DNA of 32,265 bases from an uncultured Eudoraea sp. (GTDB lineage Bacteria; Bacteroidota; Bacteroidia; Flavobacteriales; Flavobacteriaceae), in NCBI RefSeq assembly GCF_947260015.1, contig NZ_CAMYOM010000038.1, forward strand, positions 5,859 to 38,123. The letters are read 5' to 3'. This document shows positions 25,665 through 32,265 of the stretch, piece after piece. Made by a program: the position numbers and the translations under genes. The notes beneath the pieces are model-generated. The model was not told where the DNA came from. It saw only the letters and a list, made by a program, of their open reading frames with translations, and did not search any database. Every line of letters starts with the position of its first letter. Positions within the stretch are counted from its first letter, which is position 1.

Positions 25665-26732
25665 TTAGAAATCATATTTCAAAAGATCATTACCCAGGTT
25701 TGTTATATATAGCGTGTGGCCATCATCAGAAAAGAACATACCCGTGAGTAATCCAGGCAGGGGAAGAAACAGATCTGGTGTAAGTAATTCAAGTCTCTCC
25801 ATTCCCAAATGACTTCTTCTATTCCATTCGTTGGTAATCTTTAAATTATCATTTGAAGAACCATCAAAAATTACATGCTGAGAATGATTCTTAAAATCTA
25901 CAGCAATCACCTGGTTATAGAGAGGAGAAGCAATGATTAACCGACCTTCATGATCTATTAATAAATTATCCGGAGATCCTACATTGGCAGCCACTCCCGT
26001 ATATTTGGCCAAACCACTATTAATATCTAATTCAAATGCATGTACTCTATCCATCATGGTTTCTGAAACAAATAGGTGCTTTTCTTCCTTATCCATGGTG
26101 ATACCATTTGCAAAATACAGACTGTCGGCAATTTTAACAGCTACGCTTTTTAAGTCGGCCATCCTGAAAACAGCCCCATGTGGTACGGGTAAATTTACAT
26201 CACGAAACATTTCTTGTACATTAGTACTCTCTGTAGATTGTGAGAACCATAACGCTCCCGTTTTATCTCTGTAGATCGTATTAACGCCATAAGGATGATC
26301 ATAGATCATTTCCACTTCTTCTGAAGCTACATTTATTCGATAAATTTTTCCGTCTGCAACATCAGACATTAATATATGTTCTTTATCGTGTTCTAATACA
26401 ACACCATTGGGAGCTGCAACTTGCTCCGGCGGCAGATGTACAAAACCCGCGGCTGCGAAATCGCCAAATGGGCGATTGGAACCATCTTTTTCTATTAATC
26501 GGAGACCTTTTGCCTGATCCACGACTACAATACGTCCATCTTCCAAATAAACACCGTCTTCAGCCCGAAGTAAACTTCCATCTCCCGGAAATAAATTCTC
26601 CTTATGATAGGTGAAATGTGGGAGAGGTTTTTTGGATTCTACGACAGGGCTGGTCTCCTCAGTTTTCTTTTCGATATTACAACTGATACATGTAAAAATA
26701 AAAATGGCAAATGTGTAAAGTGAATGTCTCAT
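25665..26732 (-). CDS. SMP-30/gluconolactonase-like beta-propeller lipoprotein
   Basis: A 355-residue protein with a lipobox CISC (Cys18). The mature part reads as a six-bladed propeller: repeated strands such as GVYLEDGRIVVVD, APNGVVLEHDKEHILMSDV, NTIYRDKTGALWFS, FANGITMDKEEKHLFVSE and NLLIDHEGRLIIAS. Glu57 in the first blade region and the Asn residues in PNG, NGI and DNL fit the metal-site pattern of SMP-30/strictosidine-synthase-like hydrolases. Many relatives are lactonases. Specificity is not deducible. It stands alone, divergent from the next gene upstream. Confidence 0.8.
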   Translation of the reverse strand: MRHSLYTFAIFIFTCISCNIEKKTEETSPVVESKKPLPHFTYHKENLFPGDGSLLRAEDGVYLEDGRIVVVDQAKGLRLIEKDGSNRPFGDFAAAGFVHLPPEQVAAPNGVVLEHDKEHILMSDVADGKIYRINVASEEVEMIYDHPYGVNTIYRDKTGALWFSQSTESTNVQEMFRDVNLPVPHGAVFRMADLKSVAVKIADSLYFANGITMDKEEKHLFVSETMMDRVHAFELDINSGLAKYTGVAANVGSPDNLLIDHEGRLIIASPLYNQVIAVDFKNHSQHVIFDGSSNDNLKITNEWNRRSHLGMERLELLTPDLFLPLPGLLTGMFFSDDGHTLYITNLGNDLLKYDF

Positions 26733-26964
26733 AGTTGGTTTGTTAGCTTTTGATAAATATAATAGAATTTAGATTGACTTTTGCTTAACTGCAAACAAAA
26801 GAAGTATCATTTCCCATGAGTAATGACACCTAATTTTAAAAAAGTGTGCGAGATGTATTATTGCAGTTCAGGGATTTCATTTTATACATTTCCGGAGACA
26901 CAATCAGGCAATATAGGCAATGATATGGCGTTTTATCATAACACCAACCGCAAATTGACCCATG

Positions 26965-26980
26965 ATTATCCTGGGATAAT
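26965..26980. promoter_or_regulatory. 7-bp inverted repeat 34 bp before an exported-protein gene
   Basis: attatcc (26965-26971) and ggataat (26974-26980) form a perfect dyad with a 2-base centre. Its position just upstream of the ATG at 27015 would suit an operator, but no regulator is linked to it. Confidence 0.3.
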
Positions 26981-27014
26981 ACGATTGGAATAATCTTTAT
27001 TAATTGCTCCCACA

Positions 27015-27710
27015 ATGAAAAATCACAACCTTAGAACCGTTTTTTATATACTGTTAGTTGTTTTATTAACTCCAGGTCTAAACGCACAGAAAAAAGCGAA
27101 ACTTACACCAGAAACGAAAGAGGAACTAAAAACCGCAAGAGTATTAATGGTTCGCTACCAAGCGCCTCCTTTATATTTTATGACCCCAAAAGATGTGGTA
27201 GGCGAAGGACTGATAGCTGACCTTACCCAATCAGATATTGCCGACAATACCGAATTACATCGGTTTTATCCTGAGGATAGGGTACAGGAAAATCTTTCTG
27301 AATTATTTAAGTCCAATGGACTTATGACTAATGTTGAAGTTAAGGAAGAAGCATCAGAGTTTATGATGCCTGCCGAACTTAAAGAGGTGTCAAAATATGC
27401 CAATGTTGATGCGGATTATATCGTGGAGGTAATAATTCCATTAATGGGATGGAAAGCATCCTATGGTACAACTAAATGGAGAACTTATCATTTAAACCTG
27501 GCTGTTGAAATGCGAATTATCAGAAAAAGCGATTTGGCAAGGGTTTGGAAAACCAATGTTGGCTATGGTGGTTATATGGATAAGGATATGAGATTCCACA
27601 TTACAGAACTGGAGGATAATGGAAAAGAGATGATTTCTAATAAACTGGATAAAATGGCCATGAAAAGCAGTGAATTAGCAATTGCAAAGTATGTAAAGGC
27701 TAAAAAATAA
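27015..27710 (+). CDS. Exported hypothetical protein
   Basis: A 231-residue protein with a clear signal peptide (residues 1-24, ending PGLNAQ). The mature part is alpha/beta in appearance: MVRYQAPPLYFMTPKD, a central VDADYIVEVIIPLMGWKASYG, LAVEMRIIRKSDLARVWKTNVGY and a long Lys-rich final helix. The strand pattern resembles periplasmic proteins with a nucleotide-binding-like fold such as GNA1162-type lipoproteins, but no lipid Cys is present and the likeness is weak. Function is unknown. It is flanked by minus-strand genes on both sides, so it has its own promoter. Confidence 0.7.
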   Translation: MKNHNLRTVFYILLVVLLTPGLNAQKKAKLTPETKEELKTARVLMVRYQAPPLYFMTPKDVVGEGLIADLTQSDIADNTELHRFYPEDRVQENLSELFKSNGLMTNVEVKEEASEFMMPAELKEVSKYANVDADYIVEVIIPLMGWKASYGTTKWRTYHLNLAVEMRIIRKSDLARVWKTNVGYGGYMDKDMRFHITELEDNGKEMISNKLDKMAMKSSELAIAKYVKAKK

Positions 27711-27757
27711 TTCAATTATTGACTTTTCATCTCAAAAAATTTATTTCTTTAGAGCTT

Positions 27758-28702
27758 TTAATTCCATTTCAAATGGCTGCGTTCTTTCCAATAGGTAATT
27801 GGATCTATCTTAAATAAAGCCAGTTCTAGAATCTCATCTTCTGAGAGATGGAAAGTATTAAGTTTTAAATTTTCCTGCAACTGTGCCGTGTTACTTGCGC
27901 CGCTTAATAGGATGCTTGTAGGGAGAGTTTGCCCACAAAATTGGAGGGCAATGGCATCTACCCCAACCTTGTATTTGTAAGCCAAACGCTCGAGTTCACC
28001 ATATAGGTTGATATAATGACTATAGGCTTTGTTTCTAAAAACCCTGCCATTTGCCAGGGCTTCTTTAATAATAATTCTTTTCTCTTGTTGTACGAGTTCC
28101 CTTGAAATTTTGCCCAAACTTTGATCCAGCATATTATAGGTTACCTGAAAAGCATCAAATAGTTGTTGGCCATCTACGGTAACATCCAGCGCCTTTTTAA
28201 TAACATCTACCTGATTATCCCCTGTGGTGGTAATACCAATTTCGAGCTTATGTTCCTTTTTTAAAAATGCTAACGGAATTAGAACTGCCTCATTATCCAA
28301 TACTCCTGTTTCCAGAGAAGCTGAATGTATTTGATATACTCTTAAATGGGGCATAAATGCTTTTGAAACTTCCCATTGCTCTTTTAATTTTTCTATGCTG
28401 TGTTCTTTTATTTCATGAATTGTAGCATTTATATCGAAATTAGCAACATAGGTATATCCCCATTTTGTTGCAATTTGTATGCTGGGATCATTTTTAGTCT
28501 GCAGCCATTCTAACACTAATTGTTCTGCTAAACCATAGCCCGGAGCGGTATCAAAATAGCGAACACCCAGATTGTAGGCGTTTTCTAAAACAGAAAAACC
28601 TTGTGCTTTAAAAGTTTCTAAATCTTGTCCTTCAGGCACCTCCTGGCGCACGTTAATATATTGCGGCCGTCCTAAAGCGGCAGTTCCTAATCCTAACTGC
28701 AT
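27758..28702 (-). CDS. Aldo/keto reductase
   Basis: A 314-residue TIM-barrel NADPH-dependent oxidoreductase. The catalytic tetrad is present: Asp51 and Tyr56 (YFDTAPGYG), Lys80 (IATKWG) and His126 (YQIHSA). FCGQTLPTSILLSGASN near the C-terminus fits the cofactor-binding end of the barrel. It reduces aldehydes or ketones; the substrate is not apparent. It starts 7 bp after the stop of a small upstream gene, so the two are probably one operon. Confidence 0.9.
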   Translation of the reverse strand: MQLGLGTAALGRPQYINVRQEVPEGQDLETFKAQGFSVLENAYNLGVRYFDTAPGYGLAEQLVLEWLQTKNDPSIQIATKWGYTYVANFDINATIHEIKEHSIEKLKEQWEVSKAFMPHLRVYQIHSASLETGVLDNEAVLIPLAFLKKEHKLEIGITTTGDNQVDVIKKALDVTVDGQQLFDAFQVTYNMLDQSLGKISRELVQQEKRIIIKEALANGRVFRNKAYSHYINLYGELERLAYKYKVGVDAIALQFCGQTLPTSILLSGASNTAQLQENLKLNTFHLSEDEILELALFKIDPITYWKERSHLKWN

Positions 28703-28709
28703 ATGTTAT

Positions 28710-28964
28710 TTATAAAATTTGAATGTTCTCCAAAAAATGAATCACTTTCTGTTCTGGCATTTCGCAGGGCTTTAAGAGCTCTTTGTTAGCTGTAATATAA
28801 TAATTTAAGCTAATAAAATCAGTACCTTGTAGTTCCTTGCCATATATTTTGAAAGACTTATCATTATTAAAAGTTTCTTTTGTAATACTATACTTTTTTG
28901 CATTATAAATTCCTTCAGAATAGCCTTCTGGTATTTTTTGTATGTACTTTAATACCTCTATCAT
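28710..28964 (-). CDS. Small conserved hypothetical protein
   Basis: An 84-residue soluble protein, first gene of a probable two-gene unit with the aldo/keto reductase. The sequence (KIPEGYSEGIYNAKKYSITKE, then LNYYITANK and LKPCEMPEQKVIHFL) resembles small proteins I have seen in other Flavobacteriaceae, where function is unassigned. It has one Cys (CEMP) and no signal or membrane segment. The tight spacing supports it being a real gene. Confidence 0.65.
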   Translation of the reverse strand: MIEVLKYIQKIPEGYSEGIYNAKKYSITKETFNNDKSFKIYGKELQGTDFISLNYYITANKELLKPCEMPEQKVIHFLENIQIL

Positions 28965-29099
28965 TTAGTATAAGAGCTCATAGGATTATTTTAAAAGTTG
29001 ACCTAATATATGCAGTATTTGGGAACTAATATGCCGGTAATTTACAGATAGTCCGGCAAAGCTATTTGTACATAAAATCAGAAATTGCTGCATAGAGTC

Positions 29100-30746
29100 C
29101 TATTGTTCCGCCTCCATCTTCTTTAACATGGCCCTGGAGTTCTTGGCTGTAGCACTATCAGGGTCTAGTTGTATGGCCTTATTGTAATATTCTTTAGCCT
29201 TTATCAGGTCGCCAGATTTCCAATAACCCTCAGCCAGGCTGTCCCAGGTATTGGCTGATTCCGGGAAAAGTTTGGCATTCATTTCGAATACAAAAAGGGC
29301 GCCTTCAAATTGATCGGAGCCCAGCATTTGATAAGCTGCCTTATTGAATTCAGCTTCAAAATTAAAAAACTTATAGGTCGGATCCTTCACCAGGCGCTGG
29401 GCTTCTGTAGCCACCAACTCATAATTACCATCCATAAAGATCTGGGTTAGGTAACCCATGGGATCTATGATAAAATTATCGGTAGAAAAATTCAGGGCTG
29501 TATCCAGGACCGGGTCTTTGTTGGCACTATAATCCACAAAAGTCATGTCCACGGCCAAATGAGGCACGGTATAATCTGCATTTTCCCATTGGGGCTTATC
29601 CTGCCACCAGGCAAAGGACAGGTAAACGGGCAGCTTGGAATTGGGCAGTTCTACGCGGCGGTTGTCACCATAGAAATTAATGTTTTCTCCAGTAGGTTCT
29701 CCTACAAAAATAGCATTGGTATAATTATCCAGTTCATTCACCAAATTCTGGCAGGCGGAAAAAGTACGCCGGCCTATGATAACGAAAAATTTCCCGGGCT
29801 GATTGATCTTCTGATGCTCTATGATCCCTGTAACTATGGGTTTATTCTTATAATTATTGCCTCCGCCATTTAGACGTACGTCCAAAACTAATTTCTCTAC
29901 GTCATTGTTGTCTATAAATTCAAACAGGCGTTTGTAAAATGCCGGGATATTCTCATCAGGATCGTCCTGTATCTGACTATGCCTAACATATAACGCCTTT
30001 TCATTAGGCAGATATTCAAAATAGTAGATCTTATCCAGGTTTTTAAGGTAGAGCGGGTTGTTTGTCTGGTCTCTTGTCCCTGTCCAATCTGTACCAGGTT
30101 TAATCTCACCATATTCAAGGTAATCATGCTGTGGCTTGCCGGCATTTACTTCAGCCTTAAAGGTTTTTCCGTTCTTTTCGAGTGTAAACGAGATTTTCTT
30201 TTTTAAGGTTTCCGTGACGCGCTGTGCATGCAAAACCTCAGGCACCACCAGATAAATACCTCCCCAGGCCTTAAAGAATTGATCATTCTCAGCGGGTACC
30301 ACAGGATAGATAGCCTCTAAAACCTGGTTTATGGGCTTGCCCTCTACTTCAAGTATTTTTGCCCCCACTAAGGCTTCATAGTCCTTATGTGCCCCATTAA
30401 TATATGTCCCATCCTTATATTGGTATATATTTAGAGGCAACTGCTGGTATGGAATTGGACTTTCCGAAAAGCTCACCCGGGTATGCCCGTATTTAAACAT
30501 TCCGACGATCCTTGCAAAACCAACTAGTATTTCATGATCCTGCATTTGGGGAATGGCCGTATATAACTCCACAACAGCCTTATCAAATTCGGCGGCCGTG
30601 GTCTTTTTAAAAAGAAAAGGATAATCCTTATGGACGGTATGTTGCAGGAAACTCAGGTCTTCCTGCCATTGTGAACTAGTGAACATTTGCTGAGCAGGCA
30701 CTTGCCAAAACAGCAGCAAGGCAGCTAAAAAAAGTAAATTTTTCAT
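29100..30746 (-). CDS. S41-like serine peptidase with C-terminal TPR repeats
   Basis: A 548-residue exported protein (signal peptide 1-19, ending VPAQQ). Residues about 75-345 resemble family S41: FKYGHTRVSF supplies His88, a PDZ-like stretch follows (about 105-200, GAKILEVEGKPIN), then LVLDVRLNGGGNN (287-298) and the nucleophile region GRRTFSACQNLV with Ser330. The last 110 residues form TPR-like helices (SANTWDSLAEGYWKSGDLIKAKEYYNKAI...), unlike classical C-terminal processing peptidases. It probably processes peptides or proteins in the periplasm. The catalytic pair looks intact, so activity is expected. It stands alone on its strand with over 250 bp upstream. Confidence 0.85.
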   Translation of the reverse strand: MKNLLFLAALLLFWQVPAQQMFTSSQWQEDLSFLQHTVHKDYPFLFKKTTAAEFDKAVVELYTAIPQMQDHEILVGFARIVGMFKYGHTRVSFSESPIPYQQLPLNIYQYKDGTYINGAHKDYEALVGAKILEVEGKPINQVLEAIYPVVPAENDQFFKAWGGIYLVVPEVLHAQRVTETLKKKISFTLEKNGKTFKAEVNAGKPQHDYLEYGEIKPGTDWTGTRDQTNNPLYLKNLDKIYYFEYLPNEKALYVRHSQIQDDPDENIPAFYKRLFEFIDNNDVEKLVLDVRLNGGGNNYKNKPIVTGIIEHQKINQPGKFFVIIGRRTFSACQNLVNELDNYTNAIFVGEPTGENINFYGDNRRVELPNSKLPVYLSFAWWQDKPQWENADYTVPHLAVDMTFVDYSANKDPVLDTALNFSTDNFIIDPMGYLTQIFMDGNYELVATEAQRLVKDPTYKFFNFEAEFNKAAYQMLGSDQFEGALFVFEMNAKLFPESANTWDSLAEGYWKSGDLIKAKEYYNKAIQLDPDSATAKNSRAMLKKMEAEQ

Positions 30747-30924
30747 AATAGAATTAGTTAGAAGTCAGACCCCAAGAGCAAGGCATGCAATTTATTAGAC
30801 AATATTTTTTAAAAAATGTTACATTAAAATTCTGTCCCGGTTTTCTAGTTCGAAATTTAATCCATAATTTTTAATTATAATTTGAGCAATGCCAAGCATT
30901 AAAAGCAGATTTATATAATCAAGA

Positions 30925-30953
30925 GGACAGTCCCAAACTAGTTGGGATTGTCC
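30925..30953. terminator. Strong hairpin with T-tract on the plus strand
   Basis: ggacagtcccaa (30925-30936) pairs with ttgggattgtcc (30942-30953), 12 pairs including one G-T, with a 5-base loop. TTTTT follows on the plus strand. On the minus strand it lies 46 bases beyond the stop of the NmrA-type gene, but the following TCTTGATT is a poor T-tract. It may terminate that gene, or an unlisted plus-strand transcript. Confidence 0.65.
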
Positions 30954-30999
30954 TTTTTAATTGATTTCACCAAAATTTAAAATTACTCCAGGTCCAATA

Positions 31000-31854
31000 C
31001 TAAACTTTCTGTGCCACTGTTTTTGGTATCAGATTCCAAACGCCGTCAGCCGCTGTTCTTTGGGCATACTCGGTAAAATCAATCGGTTTCCGGCCTAATA
31101 CTTTCTCTATGTCATTGGTGATTACTGAATTACTTTCTACCAAAACTTCTTCGAACAAATAGTTGATTAACCATAGATAGCTATCAGGTAAATTAAATTC
31201 CTTCATCATTGCATTGTATTCTTCCATACTTATGGAAGTAAATTGAATGTCTTTCTTTGTAACAACAGAAATTTCTTTGACCACATCTGAAAAAGTAAGC
31301 GTACGTGGCCCTGTAAGTTCATAGGTATTCCCATTATGTTCTTTATTCAGCAGCGCTTCAACAACGACATCGGCGATGTCATTAGCATCTACATAAGGAA
31401 CTTTGGCTTCATTTTTTGGCAAAGCCACATGGCCGGCAAGTATAGGATCAAGAAAGAAACTCTCGCTAAAGTTCTGATTAAACCAACTGGCTCTGACTAT
31501 GGTCCAGTCCAGACCGGAGTTCTTTACTATTTCTTCACATTTTTCTGCTTCTATTTCACCTTTCCCGGAAAGTAAAACAGCTTTTTTTATTCCGGATTTC
31601 ACCGCCTGGCTCGTAAATCCTTTAATGGCTTCTCGCGCACCGGGAACCGCCAAATCTGGTTGAAATGTAATATAGACGCTATGCATTCCTTCCAGGGCGC
31701 CTGCCCAGGTGATTGGGTCCTCCCAATCAAAAGAAGGTGTTTCACTCCGGGATCCGATTCTAACAGATTGCCCTTTTGCTAGTAATCTACTTGCTACGCG
31801 ACGGCCAGTTTTTCCTTTGCCACCCAGTACTAAAATGTTTTGTGCTTTTCTCAT
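31000..31854 (-). CDS. NmrA-type NAD(P)-binding protein (atypical SDR)
   Basis: A 284-residue Rossmann-fold protein. GGKGKTGRR (11-19) is the NAD(P)-binding loop, and VRIGSRS at the end of strand 2, with its Arg, suggests NADPH. DWTIVRASWFNQNFSE (about 125-140) and the later YELTGPRTLTFSDVV are typical of NmrA/NAD(P)H-binding proteins and quinone-oxidoreductase-2-like enzymes. Such proteins are redox sensors or reductases. Its stop is followed by the hairpin at 30925-30953. The gene 25 bp upstream on the same strand encodes a DUF1772 protein, so the two are probably an operon. Confidence 0.88.
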   Translation of the reverse strand: MRKAQNILVLGGKGKTGRRVASRLLAKGQSVRIGSRSETPSFDWEDPITWAGALEGMHSVYITFQPDLAVPGAREAIKGFTSQAVKSGIKKAVLLSGKGEIEAEKCEEIVKNSGLDWTIVRASWFNQNFSESFFLDPILAGHVALPKNEAKVPYVDANDIADVVVEALLNKEHNGNTYELTGPRTLTFSDVVKEISVVTKKDIQFTSISMEEYNAMMKEFNLPDSYLWLINYLFEEVLVESNSVITNDIEKVLGRKPIDFTEYAQRTAADGVWNLIPKTVAQKV

Positions 31855-31879
31855 GATATTTATTTTTAAGATTTATAGA

Positions 31880-32265
31880 TTATGTGTTTATAGCGTTGTT
31901 TCTGCTCAGACAGATTAGTAGTAGCAGCAAGAATGATAGTATGGAACTAATAGTTCTGATAAGGTGTAATCTATTCCATTTTACTTCGAACTTATCTCGC
32001 AACAGTTGTAATTCTTCCAGACTGGCCTGTGCCAAATCTGTGTTGTCCAATAGCTCGTTCAAGGGCACATTTCCGAAAATGGTCACCAAACCAACCCCAA
32101 TAATATAAAGTGAGGATGATACAAGCACCATCCATATAATTGTACTTGACGAGGTCCTGAATAAAAAGATATTTGCGATGTGTAAGAAAACCGGACCAAA
32201 GAATACTATCATAAAAGTTGGGTTAATAATGGCTCTGTTCATCTCCTGAAATGAGCGCAAATATC
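31880..32265 (-). CDS. DUF1772-family membrane protein, 5' end outside the window
   Basis: The frame is open to the right edge of the window, so the N-terminus is missing; the TTG at 32260 is not needed as a start. About 128 residues remain. FQEMNRAIINPTFMIVFFGP matches the conserved MQxIN...NPxF signature of DUF1772 (anthrone-oxygenase-like) membrane proteins. Three membrane helices are visible (about residues 14-33, 39-61 and 101-119 counting from that TTG), with an acidic, Leu-rich loop before the last one. The fungal relatives oxidise anthrones; bacterial roles are unknown. It probably shares a transcript with the NmrA-type gene. Confidence 0.75.
   Translation of the reverse strand, partial: YLRSFQEMNRAIINPTFMIVFFGPVFLHIANIFLFRTSSSTIIWMVLVSSSLYIIGVGLVTIFGNVPLNELLDNTDLAQASLEELQLLRDKFEVKWNRLHLIRTISSILSFLLLLLICLSRNNAINT

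Noticed and set aside
1-32265. tRNA, rRNA, CRISPR array, prophage or complete insertion sequence
   Set aside because: Read by eye, no tRNA-like cloverleaf, no regularly spaced direct repeats and no transposase, integrase or phage structural gene was found.

Overview
The window looks like part of a Flavobacteriaceae (Bacteroidota) chromosome, probably a marine or cold-water species. The evidence is AT-rich DNA, genes without clear Shine-Dalgarno sequences, upstream boxes fitting the Bacteroidota promoter element TAnnTTTG, a TonB-dependent receptor with an N-terminal carboxypeptidase-regulatory-like domain, several lipoproteins, and family-typical proteins (DUF1772, DoxX-like, M16 and S41 peptidases). 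No rRNA, tRNA, CRISPR array, integrase or complete insertion sequence was seen.

Layout. 1-807: 3' part of an unrecognised, possibly glycosidase-like gene. 926-5140: a 2,2-dialkylglycine decarboxylase-like PLP enzyme and a two-domain M16 zinc peptidase, both on the minus strand. 5200-5660: an interspersed-repeat patch with a strong palindrome. 5837-6562: two convergent DoxX-like membrane proteins. 6959-9618: a two-gene operon of DEAD-box RNA helicases, then a remnant of an AraC-type regulator. 10003-13853: small secreted or lipoproteins, a transglutaminase-like lipoprotein and a protein built from 12-residue repeats. 14087-18366: an RhlE-like helicase, a COG2509 FAD-dependent protein and a fourth DEAD-box helicase broken by a one-base frameshift. 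18518-21554: a mono-haem cytochrome c lipoprotein and an orphan TonB-dependent receptor. 21788-24278: a cation-chloride-cotransporter-like (SLC12-type) permease and a CspA-family cold-shock protein, convergent on one bidirectional terminator. 24420-32265: an alpha/beta hydrolase, an SMP-30-like lipoprotein, a secreted protein of unknown function, an aldo/keto reductase, an S41-like peptidase with TPRs, an NmrA-type NAD(P)-binding protein and a truncated DUF1772 protein.

The most striking regional pattern is four DEAD-box helicase genes within about 11.5 kb, two with altered motif II (DEFD, DEVD), and a cold-shock protein 6 kb further on. Three helicase transcription units share a TAnnTTTG box very close to the ATG, which would give very short leaders. 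This suggests an RNA-remodelling or cold-response region, but co-regulation is inferred. I saw no complete new defence or mobile system. The best second-look items are the helicase cluster, the frameshift, the repeat family and the 12-residue-repeat protein.
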